From assembly GCF_003544915.1 (NCBI RefSeq), contig NZ_CP032097.1, positions 2,108,001 through 2,172,000 of the forward strand: a DNA stretch of 64,000 nucleotides, given 5' to 3'. A program made the translations under genes and the position numbers. A model generated the notes under the pieces. That model ran no database searches. It was not told where the DNA came from and saw only the letters and a program-made list of their open reading frames with translations. Source of the DNA: Arcobacter ellisii (GTDB taxonomy: Bacteria; Campylobacterota; Campylobacteria; Campylobacterales; Arcobacteraceae). Shown piece by piece: positions 10,333 through 19,431 of this stretch; positions within the stretch are counted from its first letter, which is position 1; each line of letters starts with the position of its first letter.

Positions 10333-12216
10333 ATGAAAAAAATATTTTTAACACTTTGTAGTGTTTTTGTTGCTCTACTTTTTTGGTATTATTTAGGAGC
10401 TAAAGCTATATTAAAAGATGATTCAAACTCTTTTTCTAAACTTCAATGTGTTTCTTACGCACCTTTTGCAAAAGATGAATCACCTTTTTTATTTGATAAA
10501 GGTTTAGTAATTTCAGAAGAGAACGTAAGAAATGATTTAAAACTTCTTTCAAAATATACTACTTGTATTAGAACATACTCAACTGTTGGTTTAGAAATGG
10601 TTCCAAAAATAGCACGTGAGTTTAATCTTCAAATGCTAATGGGAGCTTGGGTTAGTTCTGATGAAAAACAGACAAAAGATGAAATTTCAACTCTAATTAA
10701 ATTAGTAAATGAAAATCCTGAAGTTGTAAGAGCAGTAATTGTTGGGAATGAAGTTTTATTAAGAGGAGATATCTCTGATAAAAAACTTTATGAATATATA
10801 AAAGAGGTAAAATCAGCTCTTCCAAACACAAAAGTAACTTATGCAGATGTTTGGGAATTTTGGATTAAACACCCAAGTATCAAAGAAGTAACTGATTTTG
10901 TAACTATTCATATTTTACCTTATTGGGAAGATGACCCAATGAATATAAATGAGTCAATCAAACATTTAGCTGAAGTTAGACACGAAGTTGAAGGAATTTT
11001 AGGAACTTCTGATATTTTAATTGGAGAAACAGGTTGGCCAAGTGAAGGAAGAATGAGAGAAGATGCCTTCCCGAGTAAAATCAACCAAGCAAAATTTGTA
11101 AGAGATTTTGTCTCTTTAGCTCAAGAAAAAAATTGGAACTACAACATTATTGAAGCATATGATCAACCTTGGAAAAGAGCTAGTGAAGGTGCTGTTGGAG
11201 GATTTTGGGGATTATTTGACAAAGATAGACTTGATAAAAATGTTTTTGCAGGTGATGTTTCAAACTTCCCAAATTATAAATATTTAGCATTTGGTTCGTT
11301 AGTTTTAATCCTTGCTTTTTCTTTATTATTAAGAAACAAAGATATTTCAACTAAAAAAATCTTCTTATTTAGTGTTGTAAATACTTCTTTTGCAATACTT
11401 TATATGTTACAAGTTGAACAATATAATATTATCGCTAGAAATTATTTAGAATTTTCTTGGGCAATAATTGTATTATTAACACAAATTTTTGTTTATTATT
11501 TTATGCTTTCATATATCATAAAAGAGAAAAAAACAGATGTTATTCCAAGTATCTTATTCTATTTAGCTTCGTTTATTGCTTTTATTTTAACTATGAATTT
11601 AGCATTTAATGGAAGATATGAAAACTTTGAAATTTATGGATTTATCATTTTAGCTATTTCATTTATTTGGTTATATAAAAATCAATATGAAAAATTAAAT
11701 TTCGGTAAATTTGAAAAAGTATTAGCTTTAGTTTTAGTTATTGGTTCAATTATTACAATCTACAACGAAACTTTTTTAAATATTTTCTCTAATATTTGGG
11801 TTATTTTAGCATTAGTTTTTGCTTATATTTTAAATAAAGGTACAAACAAAAATATCTCTTTATGTGATTTAAAAAGCTTAGCAATTTATACTTTAGTATT
11901 TGCAGCAATATTTATTGGTTTTAAATATGGATTTGTATCAAATAAAGCTTTAGCAACACAATGTAATTTAGATTCATCATCTTTATCTTGTGGAATAAAA
12001 GATTTAATGGGAGCAGCTGTTTATTTTGGTTATATAGGATTTATTACTATTTTAGTAACGGTAATTGCATTTATAGCAAATAAAAAATCTTACTCTTTAA
12101 TTGCCCTATTCTTTAGTGTAGGTTCATTAATTCTTACAAATACTTTCTTAGGTTCGATTTCATTTTTAATAGCAGTTTATCTTCTTACAAAAGATGAAAC
12201 AAAAAGTTTAAATTAG
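10333..12216 (+). CDS. Membrane-bound GH17-family beta-glucan hydrolase/transglycosylase-like protein
   Basis: About 628 residues. A signal-anchor segment (about 4-20) leads into a GH17-like domain (about 35-310). The likely acid/base Glu140 is in IVGNEVLLRG and the nucleophile Glu232 in IGETGWPSEG, the two GH17 signatures. About nine or ten transmembrane segments follow (about 320-620). Family knowledge: similar GH17-plus-membrane proteins of Proteobacteria are glucan transglycosylases tied to NdvB-type glucan synthesis, so periplasmic glucan processing is inferred. Start 10333 (AGGA upstream) is preferred to an in-frame ATG at 10300 inside proA; the gap to proA is then 7 bases. Confidence 0.8.
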   Translation: MKKIFLTLCSVFVALLFWYYLGAKAILKDDSNSFSKLQCVSYAPFAKDESPFLFDKGLVISEENVRNDLKLLSKYTTCIRTYSTVGLEMVPKIAREFNLQMLMGAWVSSDEKQTKDEISTLIKLVNENPEVVRAVIVGNEVLLRGDISDKKLYEYIKEVKSALPNTKVTYADVWEFWIKHPSIKEVTDFVTIHILPYWEDDPMNINESIKHLAEVRHEVEGILGTSDILIGETGWPSEGRMREDAFPSKINQAKFVRDFVSLAQEKNWNYNIIEAYDQPWKRASEGAVGGFWGLFDKDRLDKNVFAGDVSNFPNYKYLAFGSLVLILAFSLLLRNKDISTKKIFLFSVVNTSFAILYMLQVEQYNIIARNYLEFSWAIIVLLTQIFVYYFMLSYIIKEKKTDVIPSILFYLASFIAFILTMNLAFNGRYENFEIYGFIILAISFIWLYKNQYEKLNFGKFEKVLALVLVIGSIITIYNETFLNIFSNIWVILALVFAYILNKGTNKNISLCDLKSLAIYTLVFAAIFIGFKYGFVSNKALATQCNLDSSSLSCGIKDLMGAAVYFGYIGFITILVTVIAFIANKKSYSLIALFFSVGSLILTNTFLGSISFLIAVYLLTKDETKSLN

Positions 12217-12227
12217 ATTTTAATTAG

Positions 12228-12259
12228 AAGATTGTGCTTTTGCACAATCTTTATTTTTT
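12228..12259. terminator. Terminator between converging genes
   Basis: AAGATTGTGC/GCACAATCTT with a TTTT loop is followed on the plus strand by TATTTTTT. It covers the stop of the minus-strand gene at 12251, so it may act in both directions. Confidence 0.85.
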
Positions 12260-12940
12260 AGGTGCTTTCATCATCTCACCCATCATTTTTTCTTGTTCAG
12301 GAGAAATGTTTGGAAACTCACCTTCACCATCACCAATAATCTCTTCAATTGGTTTTACAGGAAATGAAGGAAGTTTAAATTTATCATCTTTTATATCTAT
12401 ATTAAAAACAGCAAATTTTGCTTGTTGAATTTGAACAATTCCTAAAGATTGACTAACTTGTTTTAAAGGAACTGTATTATAAACCCAGATTTTATCTTCT
12501 CCTAATTGCCAAACTTCACATTTGTAACCTAAAATCTCTTCTGTTCCAAGATTTTTTGCACCCATTTGAATAAATGCTTCATAAGTTTTGATATTTTGTA
12601 TTGGATTTTCTTCATCTAAAACTAATTTTTGAGAATAAATAACCTCATCATTAAAATCAACCGTAAGAAGTTTTTCATTTACAATTTTTGAGATAGTTCT
12701 TTCTTCTTCTTTTTCTCCCATTATTGTTTGAATAATTCTTTCATCTGTTAATTCAAGATTTCCAAAATCTTTAAAATACAACTTACTAGTTCCACTTATT
12801 GTGTCGCCTTTAGCTCCACCTTCTGTGTTTCCTATTATTTCATATTCAACAATACCTGATTTAATGTTATATCTATTTGCTGCAAATAAATCAACAAAAC
12901 CTACTAACAAAAATATAAGTATATATCTTATTTTTCCCAC
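12251..12940 (-). CDS. Periplasmic protein of unknown function
   Basis: 229 residues with a signal peptide ending near FAANRY (about residue 20). The remainder is soluble and beta-rich in appearance, with GGAKGDTISGTSKLYFKDFG and a Met/Lys-rich C-terminus ending in MMKAPKK. Two cysteines flank a Trp (about YKCEVWQLG). It resembles DUF4412-type outer-layer proteins in general style only. The start is GTG at 12940 with GAGG upstream, and a TATAAT lies at 12968-12973 on this strand. It is a single-gene unit. Confidence 0.65.
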   Translation of the reverse strand: MGKIRYILIFLLVGFVDLFAANRYNIKSGIVEYEIIGNTEGGAKGDTISGTSKLYFKDFGNLELTDERIIQTIMGEKEEERTISKIVNEKLLTVDFNDEVIYSQKLVLDEENPIQNIKTYEAFIQMGAKNLGTEEILGYKCEVWQLGEDKIWVYNTVPLKQVSQSLGIVQIQQAKFAVFNIDIKDDKFKLPSFPVKPIEEIIGDGEGEFPNISPEQEKMMGEMMKAPKK

Positions 12941-13065
12941 TTTCTTTTCCTCTTATAAATTGGCGGAATTATACAGCTAATAAAAAAAATATGCAATATA
13001 TTTTTTACATACCACCAAATAAACACCATTTTTATTTAAGATAAAAAAAACAAAAGGAGTTTTAT

Positions 13066-14382
13066 ATGTCTTATACTAAAAAAAGATATTTAGTATATTT
13101 TATTAGCACAATTTCAATAATGCTAATACCTTTTATAACAATAAATGACAACCACTTATTATTGTTATCTTTTGACAAATTACAATTTCATTTTTTAGGA
13201 ATTGTGTTTAATGTTAGTGAACTTTATGTAATGCCATTTTTACTAATGTTTTTATTTATTGGTATTTTTGCTATTACTTCAATGCTAGGAAGAATTTGGT
13301 GTGGCTGGTTATGTCCACAAACTATTTTTAGAGTAATTTATAGAGACTTAATCGAAAGTACAATTCTAGATTTAAGAAAAATCAAAAACAAACAAAAAGA
13401 GATAGATTATAATAAAGGTTCAAATAAAATAAAAAAATATATATCTTTAATTTTATGGGCAGTTATAACATTAATCATCTCTTGTAATTTTATGTTATAT
13501 TTTGTTCCACCTGAAGATTTTTTTGTTTATATACAAGAGCCATTAAATCATAGTTTTATGATTTTATTTATAATCAGTATTGCCCTATTTTTATTTTATG
13601 ATATTGTTTTTATGAAAGAAAATTTTTGTGTATTTGTTTGTCCATACTCAAGAATACAATCTGTTTTATATGATAACAACACAAAACAAGTAACTTATGA
13701 TTTTACTCGTGGTGGAAAAGTTTATGAAAATGGAAATAAATCTATTTTTAAAGTTAAAGATTGGAGTAATAACGAAGAGTGTACAACTTGTGAAGCTTGT
13801 GTAAAAGTTTGTCCAACTCATATAGATATTAGAAAAGGTTTACAAGTTGAGTGCATAAATTGTCTTGAATGTAGTGATGCCTGTGCAAGTGTTATGGGAA
13901 AACTTGGAAAAATATCTTTAATAAATTGGGGAAGTACAAACAAAGTTATAAATAAACAAAATGTTTCACTTTTCACAAAAAGAAATGTTACTTATTTTGT
14001 ATCTTTGTTTTTATGTCTATTTTTAGCTTTTTATTTTTCACTTGAAAAAGAGGATTTTTTAGTAAATGTAAATAAAACAACAGAGCTTTATAAACAAAAT
14101 GAAGAGGGTATTGTTTCAAATAACTATATTTTAACTATTCATAATACAAAAGATGAAACTTTAACTTTTGATATAAAATTAAAAGATGAAAAAAATTATA
14201 AAATCAAAAGATTTGAAAAGTTCTCTTTAGTTGCTGGTGCAAAAACAAAAAAAATATTGATAATCGAAACTTCTAAAGATTATGATAAAAATATAACAAA
14301 AAATTCAAATATAACTATTGAGATATTTTCACAAGATAATAGATATAAAATCACTAAAAATATATCTTTTGTTCATCCATAA
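13066..14382 (+). CDS. ccoG: Cytochrome c oxidase accessory protein CcoG (FixG/RdxA family)
   Basis: A 438-residue inner-membrane polyferredoxin. Hydrophobic helices in the N-terminal half carry WCGWLCPQT (Cys79, Cys83) and, later, CVFVCPYSR. Two cysteine clusters follow (CTTCEACVKVCP and CINCLECSDAC), typical of two [4Fe-4S] sites, then a last transmembrane helix and a C-terminal Ig-like domain. Family knowledge: CcoG supports copper delivery to the cbb3 oxidase, the terminal oxidase of Campylobacterota. AAAAGGAG precedes the ATG. No cco structural genes lie in the window; a histidine kinase/regulator pair converges from the other side. Confidence 0.9.
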   Translation: MSYTKKRYLVYFISTISIMLIPFITINDNHLLLLSFDKLQFHFLGIVFNVSELYVMPFLLMFLFIGIFAITSMLGRIWCGWLCPQTIFRVIYRDLIESTILDLRKIKNKQKEIDYNKGSNKIKKYISLILWAVITLIISCNFMLYFVPPEDFFVYIQEPLNHSFMILFIISIALFLFYDIVFMKENFCVFVCPYSRIQSVLYDNNTKQVTYDFTRGGKVYENGNKSIFKVKDWSNNEECTTCEACVKVCPTHIDIRKGLQVECINCLECSDACASVMGKLGKISLINWGSTNKVINKQNVSLFTKRNVTYFVSLFLCLFLAFYFSLEKEDFLVNVNKTTELYKQNEEGIVSNNYILTIHNTKDETLTFDIKLKDEKNYKIKRFEKFSLVAGAKTKKILIIETSKDYDKNITKNSNITIEIFSQDNRYKITKNISFVHP

Positions 14383-14383
14383 A

Positions 14384-15700
14384 CTAAATTACTTTTTCAA
14401 AAAAGAGGCAAAAACAAGCTCCCTCTTTTTTGTTTTCAACCAAAATTTTTCCACCAAAACTCTCTTCAACAATCATTTTTACCAAATAAAGCCCTATTCC
14501 TGTTCCTTCTATTTTAGTTGTAAAATATGGTTCAAAAATCTTTTTTAGATTTTTTGTTTTTATTCCTCCACCATTATCTGTGATATCTATTTTTACCTCA
14601 GCACTTGAAGAAGAAACCTCTATTTTTATTTTTGGGTTTTTTATATTTTTTAATACATCAATTGAATTTGAAACGATTGAAAATATAACTTGTGAAAGTT
14701 CATTTTTTACCCCAAAAATTTTTATCTCTTCAAAGGTTTGAAAATCTATTTTTAAATCTATATTATGATTTTTTAAATCTGCATCTAAAATCGTAAAGGC
14801 ATTTTCTATGGCTTCTTTTACACTAAAATTCTCTCTTTTTTTAGTTTCATTATAAAACTCTTTAAAATCATCAATTGTTTTTGATAAAAAATCAATCTGT
14901 TCATTTGCTTGATTTATTTTTTTATCAAAATAGAGTTCATCTAAGTTTTTATTTTCAAATCTTTTTTTTAGATTCATTAAAATATAAGAGATATTATTTA
15001 AAGGTTGTCTAAATTGGTGAGTTATATTTGCAATCATTTCACCTGATTTTACAAACTTTGATTGTTGAATTACCATCTTTTCAAAGTTTTTATTTTTTAT
15101 TTTTAAGTCATTATATTTATATGCAATTGAGATTGTAAAAAGCATAGCTTCAATTGCAAAAACCAATAAAACTAAATCAAAATATCCACTTTGTGTATAA
15201 AAATTTTTAAAATCAAAAATAAATAACAAAATACAAAAAACAGACCAACCAATAACATAAATAAGTGCTGGTTTAAAACCTTGTTTTAAATTAAAAATCA
15301 AAGAGACAAATAAAATCGCATAAATGATTGTATAAGGTAAATATTCAAATAAAACATAGTGATAAAATGCCGTTAAAATAACAACATTCAATAAAAAGGT
15401 ATTGATTATTAGTTCTTTATAATTTGTAATTTTTGGTAAAAATTTTCCTTCATAATAATTTATTGCAAAAATCATTGCAAAAATTGAAGCGATAACAAAA
15501 GATAACTCTTGAATAAAATAACTAATTGTAAAAAGTTTACTATATGAGATTATAAAAATCAAAGAAAAAATTTGCATAAAACAATAACTTATATAAAATA
15601 TCTCTTTTGAATACAAATATCTAATAAAGGTATATACAATCGTCATTATTAAAATACCAAAAGTAATCCCATAAAAAAGAATTGTATTAATATCAAACAT
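14384..15700 (-). CDS. Membrane sensor histidine kinase
   Basis: 438 residues. The N-terminal half has about seven hydrophobic helices (about 5-200) with short loops, so the sensor lies within the membrane. The kinase core follows: THQFRQPLNN with the phosphoacceptor His, then the ATPase motifs SNSIDV, DNGGGI, FEPYFTT and GTGIGLYLVK. The start overlaps the response regulator stop by 8 bases, so they form a translationally coupled pair. Its 3' end contains the terminator of ccoG, which reads the other way. Signal unknown. Confidence 0.88.
   Translation of the reverse strand: MFDINTILFYGITFGILIMTIVYTFIRYLYSKEIFYISYCFMQIFSLIFIISYSKLFTISYFIQELSFVIASIFAMIFAINYYEGKFLPKITNYKELIINTFLLNVVILTAFYHYVLFEYLPYTIIYAILFVSLIFNLKQGFKPALIYVIGWSVFCILLFIFDFKNFYTQSGYFDLVLLVFAIEAMLFTISIAYKYNDLKIKNKNFEKMVIQQSKFVKSGEMIANITHQFRQPLNNISYILMNLKKRFENKNLDELYFDKKINQANEQIDFLSKTIDDFKEFYNETKKRENFSVKEAIENAFTILDADLKNHNIDLKIDFQTFEEIKIFGVKNELSQVIFSIVSNSIDVLKNIKNPKIKIEVSSSSAEVKIDITDNGGGIKTKNLKKIFEPYFTTKIEGTGIGLYLVKMIVEESFGGKILVENKKEGACFCLFFEKVI
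14399..14431 (+). terminator. ccoG terminator embedded in the antisense kinase gene
   Basis: AAAAAAGAGG pairs with CCTCTTTTTT across a 13-base loop, and the T-run is part of the stem. It lies 16 bases after the ccoG stop, inside the last codons of the converging kinase gene. Confidence 0.6.
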
Positions 15701-16373
15701 TTATTTTATAACCACTATTTGTAAGATTCAAAATCAAATCTTTTGGAATTTTTGTTTTTAAATTTTTAACCAAAGTTTTTAAAGCATCTTTTGTCATAAC
15801 AGACTCACGCCAAACATAGTTTTCAATCTCTTCATAGGTTACATATCGATTTTTGTTTTTTATAAGAAGTTCTAAAAATAAAATCTCTTTTGCTCTTAGT
15901 TTTACAATTTCATCTTTTATTACTAAGTTTTTATTAAAAGTATCAAAATATATTTCATTTTCAAGTTTTACAATATTTGAATTATCCTCTTGTAAAGAGT
16001 TTACACATAAAAATAAAGCCTCTTCAAACTCTTTTTCTTTTACAGGTTTTATTAGATATTTCACAAGTTGAAGTTCAATAGCTTTTAATAAATAATTTTT
16101 ATCACAAAAAGCTGTGATAATTATGATTTGAGTTTTTTTATCTTTTTGTCTAATTTTTTTTACAAATTCCAAACCATTTAATTTTGGCATTTGAATATCA
16201 GTTATTATAATATCAGGTTTATATTTTTCATAAAGTTGTAATGCAACTATGGCATCACTTGCTTCATAAATAGTTTCAAAAAAGTTTTGCAAATACTCAA
16301 CACCATTTTCTCTAGCTATTTCATCATCTTCAACATATAGAATTTTTATATTTTTATAACTATTTTTTAACAT
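15693..16373 (-). CDS. OmpR-family response regulator
   Basis: 226 residues. The receiver domain (about 8-125) has acidic residues Glu15-Asp16-Asp17, the phosphoacceptor Asp59 in IIITDIQMPKLNG and the conserved Lys in YLIKPV. The C-terminal winged-helix (about 140-225) resembles Trans_reg_C, with LRAKEILFLELLIKN and VTYEEIENYVW. It is the first gene of a pair with the kinase at 14384-15700 (8-base overlap). Targets are unknown; the neighbouring ccoG and ogt genes are candidates only by position. Confidence 0.9.
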   Translation of the reverse strand: MLKNSYKNIKILYVEDDEIARENGVEYLQNFFETIYEASDAIVALQLYEKYKPDIIITDIQMPKLNGLEFVKKIRQKDKKTQIIIITAFCDKNYLLKAIELQLVKYLIKPVKEKEFEEALFLCVNSLQEDNSNIVKLENEIYFDTFNKNLVIKDEIVKLRAKEILFLELLIKNKNRYVTYEEIENYVWRESVMTKDALKTLVKNLKTKIPKDLILNLTNSGYKINV

Positions 16374-16402
16374 TTAAAATTATATCTTATATATGATTAT
16401 GT

Positions 16403-16414
16403 TAAAATTCCGCC
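16403..16414 (+). promoter_or_regulatory. Possible -10 element directly before ogt (short or absent leader)
   Basis: TAAAAT at 16403-16408 is followed six bases later by the ATG at 16415. No Shine-Dalgarno sequence is visible in TTCCGCC. If this hexamer is the -10, transcription would begin at or near the A of ATG. Confidence 0.3.
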
Positions 16415-16945
16415 ATGAGAAAATATAATTTTGAAAACAAAGAAATCATTGTTACAACGACATTTTCAACTCCTTTAGGAGAAATGTTCGCTGCTGCTTC
16501 AAAAAAAGGAATAATTATTTTTACATATTTTGTTCCTTTTCATATAGAAGCAAAAATTGAAGTTTTAAAAAATAGTTTAAATGCCGATGTAATTCCAGGA
16601 AATTGTGAAATATTTGAACTTCTAAAAATCCAACTAGAAGAGTATTTTAATAAACAAAGAACAACTTTTGAAATACCTTTACAACTAATTGGTACTTCTT
16701 TTCAAGTAAAATGCTGGAAAGAGTTACTAAAAATTCCTTATGGTAAAACTCTTAGTTATAAAGAACAAGCAAAAAATATTGAAAATGAAAAAGCTTATCG
16801 AGCAGTTGCAAATGCAAATTCACAAAATATGATTGATATTTTGGTTCCATGTCATAGAGTTATTTCAAATGATAGAACATTAGGTGGTTATAGTGGAGGA
16901 ATTGAAAAAAAAGAGTTTTTATTAAAGTTAGAACAAAATGATTAA
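16415..16945 (+). CDS. ogt: Methylated-DNA--protein-cysteine methyltransferase
   Basis: A suicide DNA-repair protein of 176 residues that removes alkyl groups from O6-guanine. The acceptor Cys146 is in the signature LVPCHRVI, the Arg finger in YRAVANANSQN and the helix-turn-helix around SYKEQAK. It lacks an Ada-type N-terminal regulatory domain, so it is Ogt-like. No ribosome site precedes it. Its 3' end overlaps the phosphomannomutase gene by 8 bases, so the next two genes are probably co-expressed with it. Confidence 0.93.
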   Translation: MRKYNFENKEIIVTTTFSTPLGEMFAAASKKGIIIFTYFVPFHIEAKIEVLKNSLNADVIPGNCEIFELLKIQLEEYFNKQRTTFEIPLQLIGTSFQVKCWKELLKIPYGKTLSYKEQAKNIENEKAYRAVANANSQNMIDILVPCHRVISNDRTLGGYSGGIEKKEFLLKLEQND

Positions 16946-18347
16946 TAAAACAATTTTTAGACAATATGACATTAGAGGTGTTGTAAATGATGATTTAACC
17001 TATGAAAATTCAAAATTAATAGGTTATTATTTAGGTCTTCATATAAAAGAAAAAATTTCATCAACGCCATATATTGTGGTTGGTTATGATGTAAGAACTC
17101 ACTCTCAAATGCTTTTTGAAGCTCTAATCTCAGGACTTAATCTATCAGAGTGTAAAGTTTTAAATATTGGACTAGTTGCAACTGGCGTAAACTATTTTGC
17201 CTCTTTTCAAGAGTTTTTGATAGAAAATAAAACTATAAAACCAACTGCGTCAATTATGATTACAGGAAGTCATAATGCAAAAAAATATAATGGTTTTAAA
17301 ATCACAATAAACAATGAACCATTTTTTGGGGAAGAGCTTTTAGCTTTATATGAAAAAATTAGTAAAAATCAAAATATAGAAATTCCAAATAATTTTGATT
17401 TTATAAAAATTGATGCAAAAAAATTGTACGTAGATTTTATGGTTAATCAATTTTCACATCTAAAAAATTTTAAAACTCCTTTTGTAGTTGATTGTGGAAA
17501 TGGCGTTGCAAATACAGTTTTATGTGATATTTTAGATGAATTAAATCTAAACTATAAAGGTTTACACCTAACTCCAGATGGAGAGTTTCCAAATCATCAT
17601 CCAGACCCAACAAATGAAAAAAATCTTGAAGATATAAAAGCTTTATTAAAAGATGAGTGTAATTTAGGTTTTGCTTATGATGGAGATGCTGATAGAATTG
17701 CTGTTTTAACTCAAAAATATAATATCAAAGGTGATATGTTAGCCCTACTTTTTTCAAAAACTATGAAAAATCCAGTAATTATTGGAGAAGTTACCTACTC
17801 ACAAAATATTTTTGATGAATTAAATAGTGAAGCTAAAACAATAATGAATAAAACTGGTTATTCAAACTTACGATTAAAACTAAAAGAATTAAATGCAGAC
17901 CTTGCAGCAGAAGTTTCAGGACATATCTTTTTTAATGATAGATATTATGGTTATGATGATGCTATTTATGCAACTTTTAGAGTATTAGAACTTTTATATA
18001 AAGGAATAAATTTAGATTTTGAGTTAGATAAACTTCCAAAAGTTTATACAAGTTCTAATATTGAAATAGAAGTTAGTGAAAAAAATAAATTTTTAATTAT
18101 AAAAGAGATTGAAAATAAATTAAAAAAAGTTCAACGAGGATTTCCTATTATAAAAGATATTATAAAAATTGATGGACTTAGAATAAATTTTGAATATGGT
18201 TGGGCATTAATTCGTGCTTCAAATACAAATTCTATAATAGTTACTAAATATGAAGCTAGCACTTACGCAACAGCTATGAGTTATAAAGTTGCAGTTGAAA
18301 ATATTTTAAATGAGGTAATAAATGAAATTAATAACTCTACAAATTAA
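16938..18347 (+). CDS. manB: Phosphomannomutase/phosphoglucomutase
   Basis: A 469-residue alpha-D-phosphohexomutase that interconverts hexose 6- and 1-phosphates to supply sugar nucleotides for surface polysaccharide. The N-terminus FRQYDIRG is typical. The phosphoserine loop is MITGSHNAKKYNG (Ser111), the metal loop AYDGDADRIA and the sugar-binding loop AAEVSGHIFF. The C-terminal phosphate-binding region has IRASNTNS. It overlaps ogt (8 bases) and the downstream amidase (26 bases). Substrate choice between mannose and glucose cannot be read from sequence alone. Confidence 0.9.
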   Translation: MINKTIFRQYDIRGVVNDDLTYENSKLIGYYLGLHIKEKISSTPYIVVGYDVRTHSQMLFEALISGLNLSECKVLNIGLVATGVNYFASFQEFLIENKTIKPTASIMITGSHNAKKYNGFKITINNEPFFGEELLALYEKISKNQNIEIPNNFDFIKIDAKKLYVDFMVNQFSHLKNFKTPFVVDCGNGVANTVLCDILDELNLNYKGLHLTPDGEFPNHHPDPTNEKNLEDIKALLKDECNLGFAYDGDADRIAVLTQKYNIKGDMLALLFSKTMKNPVIIGEVTYSQNIFDELNSEAKTIMNKTGYSNLRLKLKELNADLAAEVSGHIFFNDRYYGYDDAIYATFRVLELLYKGINLDFELDKLPKVYTSSNIEIEVSEKNKFLIIKEIENKLKKVQRGFPIIKDIIKIDGLRINFEYGWALIRASNTNSIIVTKYEASTYATAMSYKVAVENILNEVINEINNSTN

Positions 18348-19044
18348 AACTTCGTTAGATTTTCAAACAAATCTAAATGAATTAAAAGAATTAATAAATT
18401 CGTGTGAAGAAAACTCTTTAATTTTAGCTCCTGAATTAGCTTTGAGTGGATTTTCTTATGATAGAATGGATGAAGCTTCTACTTTTTCAATAAAAGCCAT
18501 TGAAGAGATAAAAGAATTAAGCCAAAATAAAATTATTTCTTTAACATTTATTACAAAAAAAGATGAAAAATATTTTAATACTTTATATTTATTTCACAAT
18601 AAAAAAATCATTCATACTCAATCAAAAATTAAACTTTTTCCTTTAGGAAATGAACTAGAACATTTTAGTGAAGGAGATTTAAAAGATTTAAAAATTTTAG
18701 AAATAGATGGTATAAAAATAGCAGCATTAATCTGTTTTGAACTAAGATTTCCAGAGCTTTGGGAAAAAATAAAAGGTGCAGATATAATTTTAAATCCAGC
18801 AATGTGGGGATTAAAAAGAAAAGAGCATTATGAATCTATTTCAAAAGCTTTAGCTTTAGTGAATCAATGTTTTGTAGTTGCTTGTAACAGTGCTGATTAT
18901 AATATGGCAAAAGGAAGTGCAATCATAAGTCCATTTGGAAATGTAATAAAAGATGATTCTAAAAATAAAATTGAAACAATTTTTGATAAAGATGAGATAA
19001 ATAAAGTTAGAAAATATATTGATATTGGATTAAATAAAAAATAA
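18322..19044 (+). CDS. Carbon-nitrogen hydrolase (nitrilase superfamily)
   Basis: 240 residues with the Glu-Lys-Cys triad of the nitrilase fold: Glu38 in LAPELALSG, Lys104 in SKIKLFP and Cys138 in ALICFELRFPE. Such enzymes hydrolyse amides; the short length and motif style fit the omega-amidase/YafV-like or deaminated-glutathione-amidase group, but the substrate is not known. The start lies 26 bases inside the upstream phosphomannomutase gene, indicating coupled translation. Confidence 0.85.
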   Translation: MKLITLQIKTSLDFQTNLNELKELINSCEENSLILAPELALSGFSYDRMDEASTFSIKAIEEIKELSQNKIISLTFITKKDEKYFNTLYLFHNKKIIHTQSKIKLFPLGNELEHFSEGDLKDLKILEIDGIKIAALICFELRFPELWEKIKGADIILNPAMWGLKRKEHYESISKALALVNQCFVVACNSADYNMAKGSAIISPFGNVIKDDSKNKIETIFDKDEINKVRKYIDIGLNKK

Positions 19045-19047
19045 TGA

Positions 19048-19069
19048 AAAGTAGATTTTAATCTACTTT
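19048..19069. terminator. Bidirectional terminator hairpin
   Basis: AAAGTAGATT pairs with AATCTACTTT around TT, between the amidase stop and the converging HTH gene, whose stop codon lies at the loop. The tail is only weakly U-rich. Confidence 0.55.
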
Positions 19070-19267
19070 CAAAGAATTTCTAATTTCCTCTAAAGGAACG
19101 CCACTTTTTTTAGCAAGAAGTGCTAATTTTGTTATTCTTCTAATATGTGAAGGTATCACTTTATATGTTGTAAAAGTTGATGCTTTTACACCTATTTCTT
19201 CTGCAAATTTACCCTGAGAAGAAAAACCAATTTCCTTGATTATTTTCTTAAATTCTTTCTTTTCCAA
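19058..19267 (-). CDS. Small HTH DNA-binding protein
   Basis: 69 residues. SQGKFAEEIGVKASTFTTYK reads as a helix-turn-helix of the Cro/CI-like kind. The likely start is TTG at 19267; the upstream ribosome site is weak (GAGAA), so the start is uncertain. It is a single-gene unit with its own hairpin. The target is unknown; it resembles the HTH gene at 8476-8694 in size. Confidence 0.55.
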   Translation of the reverse strand: MEKKEFKKIIKEIGFSSQGKFAEEIGVKASTFTTYKVIPSHIRRITKLALLAKKSGVPLEEIRNSLKVD

Positions 19268-19431
19268 TGTCTACTATTCTCATAAAATTTTTTTGGAATT
19301 ATAGTTTGAATAAACTAAATAAATTATTAATCAATTCCCAAAAAACAAGCAAAATATAGTAATATTTGACAAAATTTCAATTTTCAGCTACAATCACCCA
19401 CTTTAAAAAAAGAAAAACAAAGGAGAAAAAA

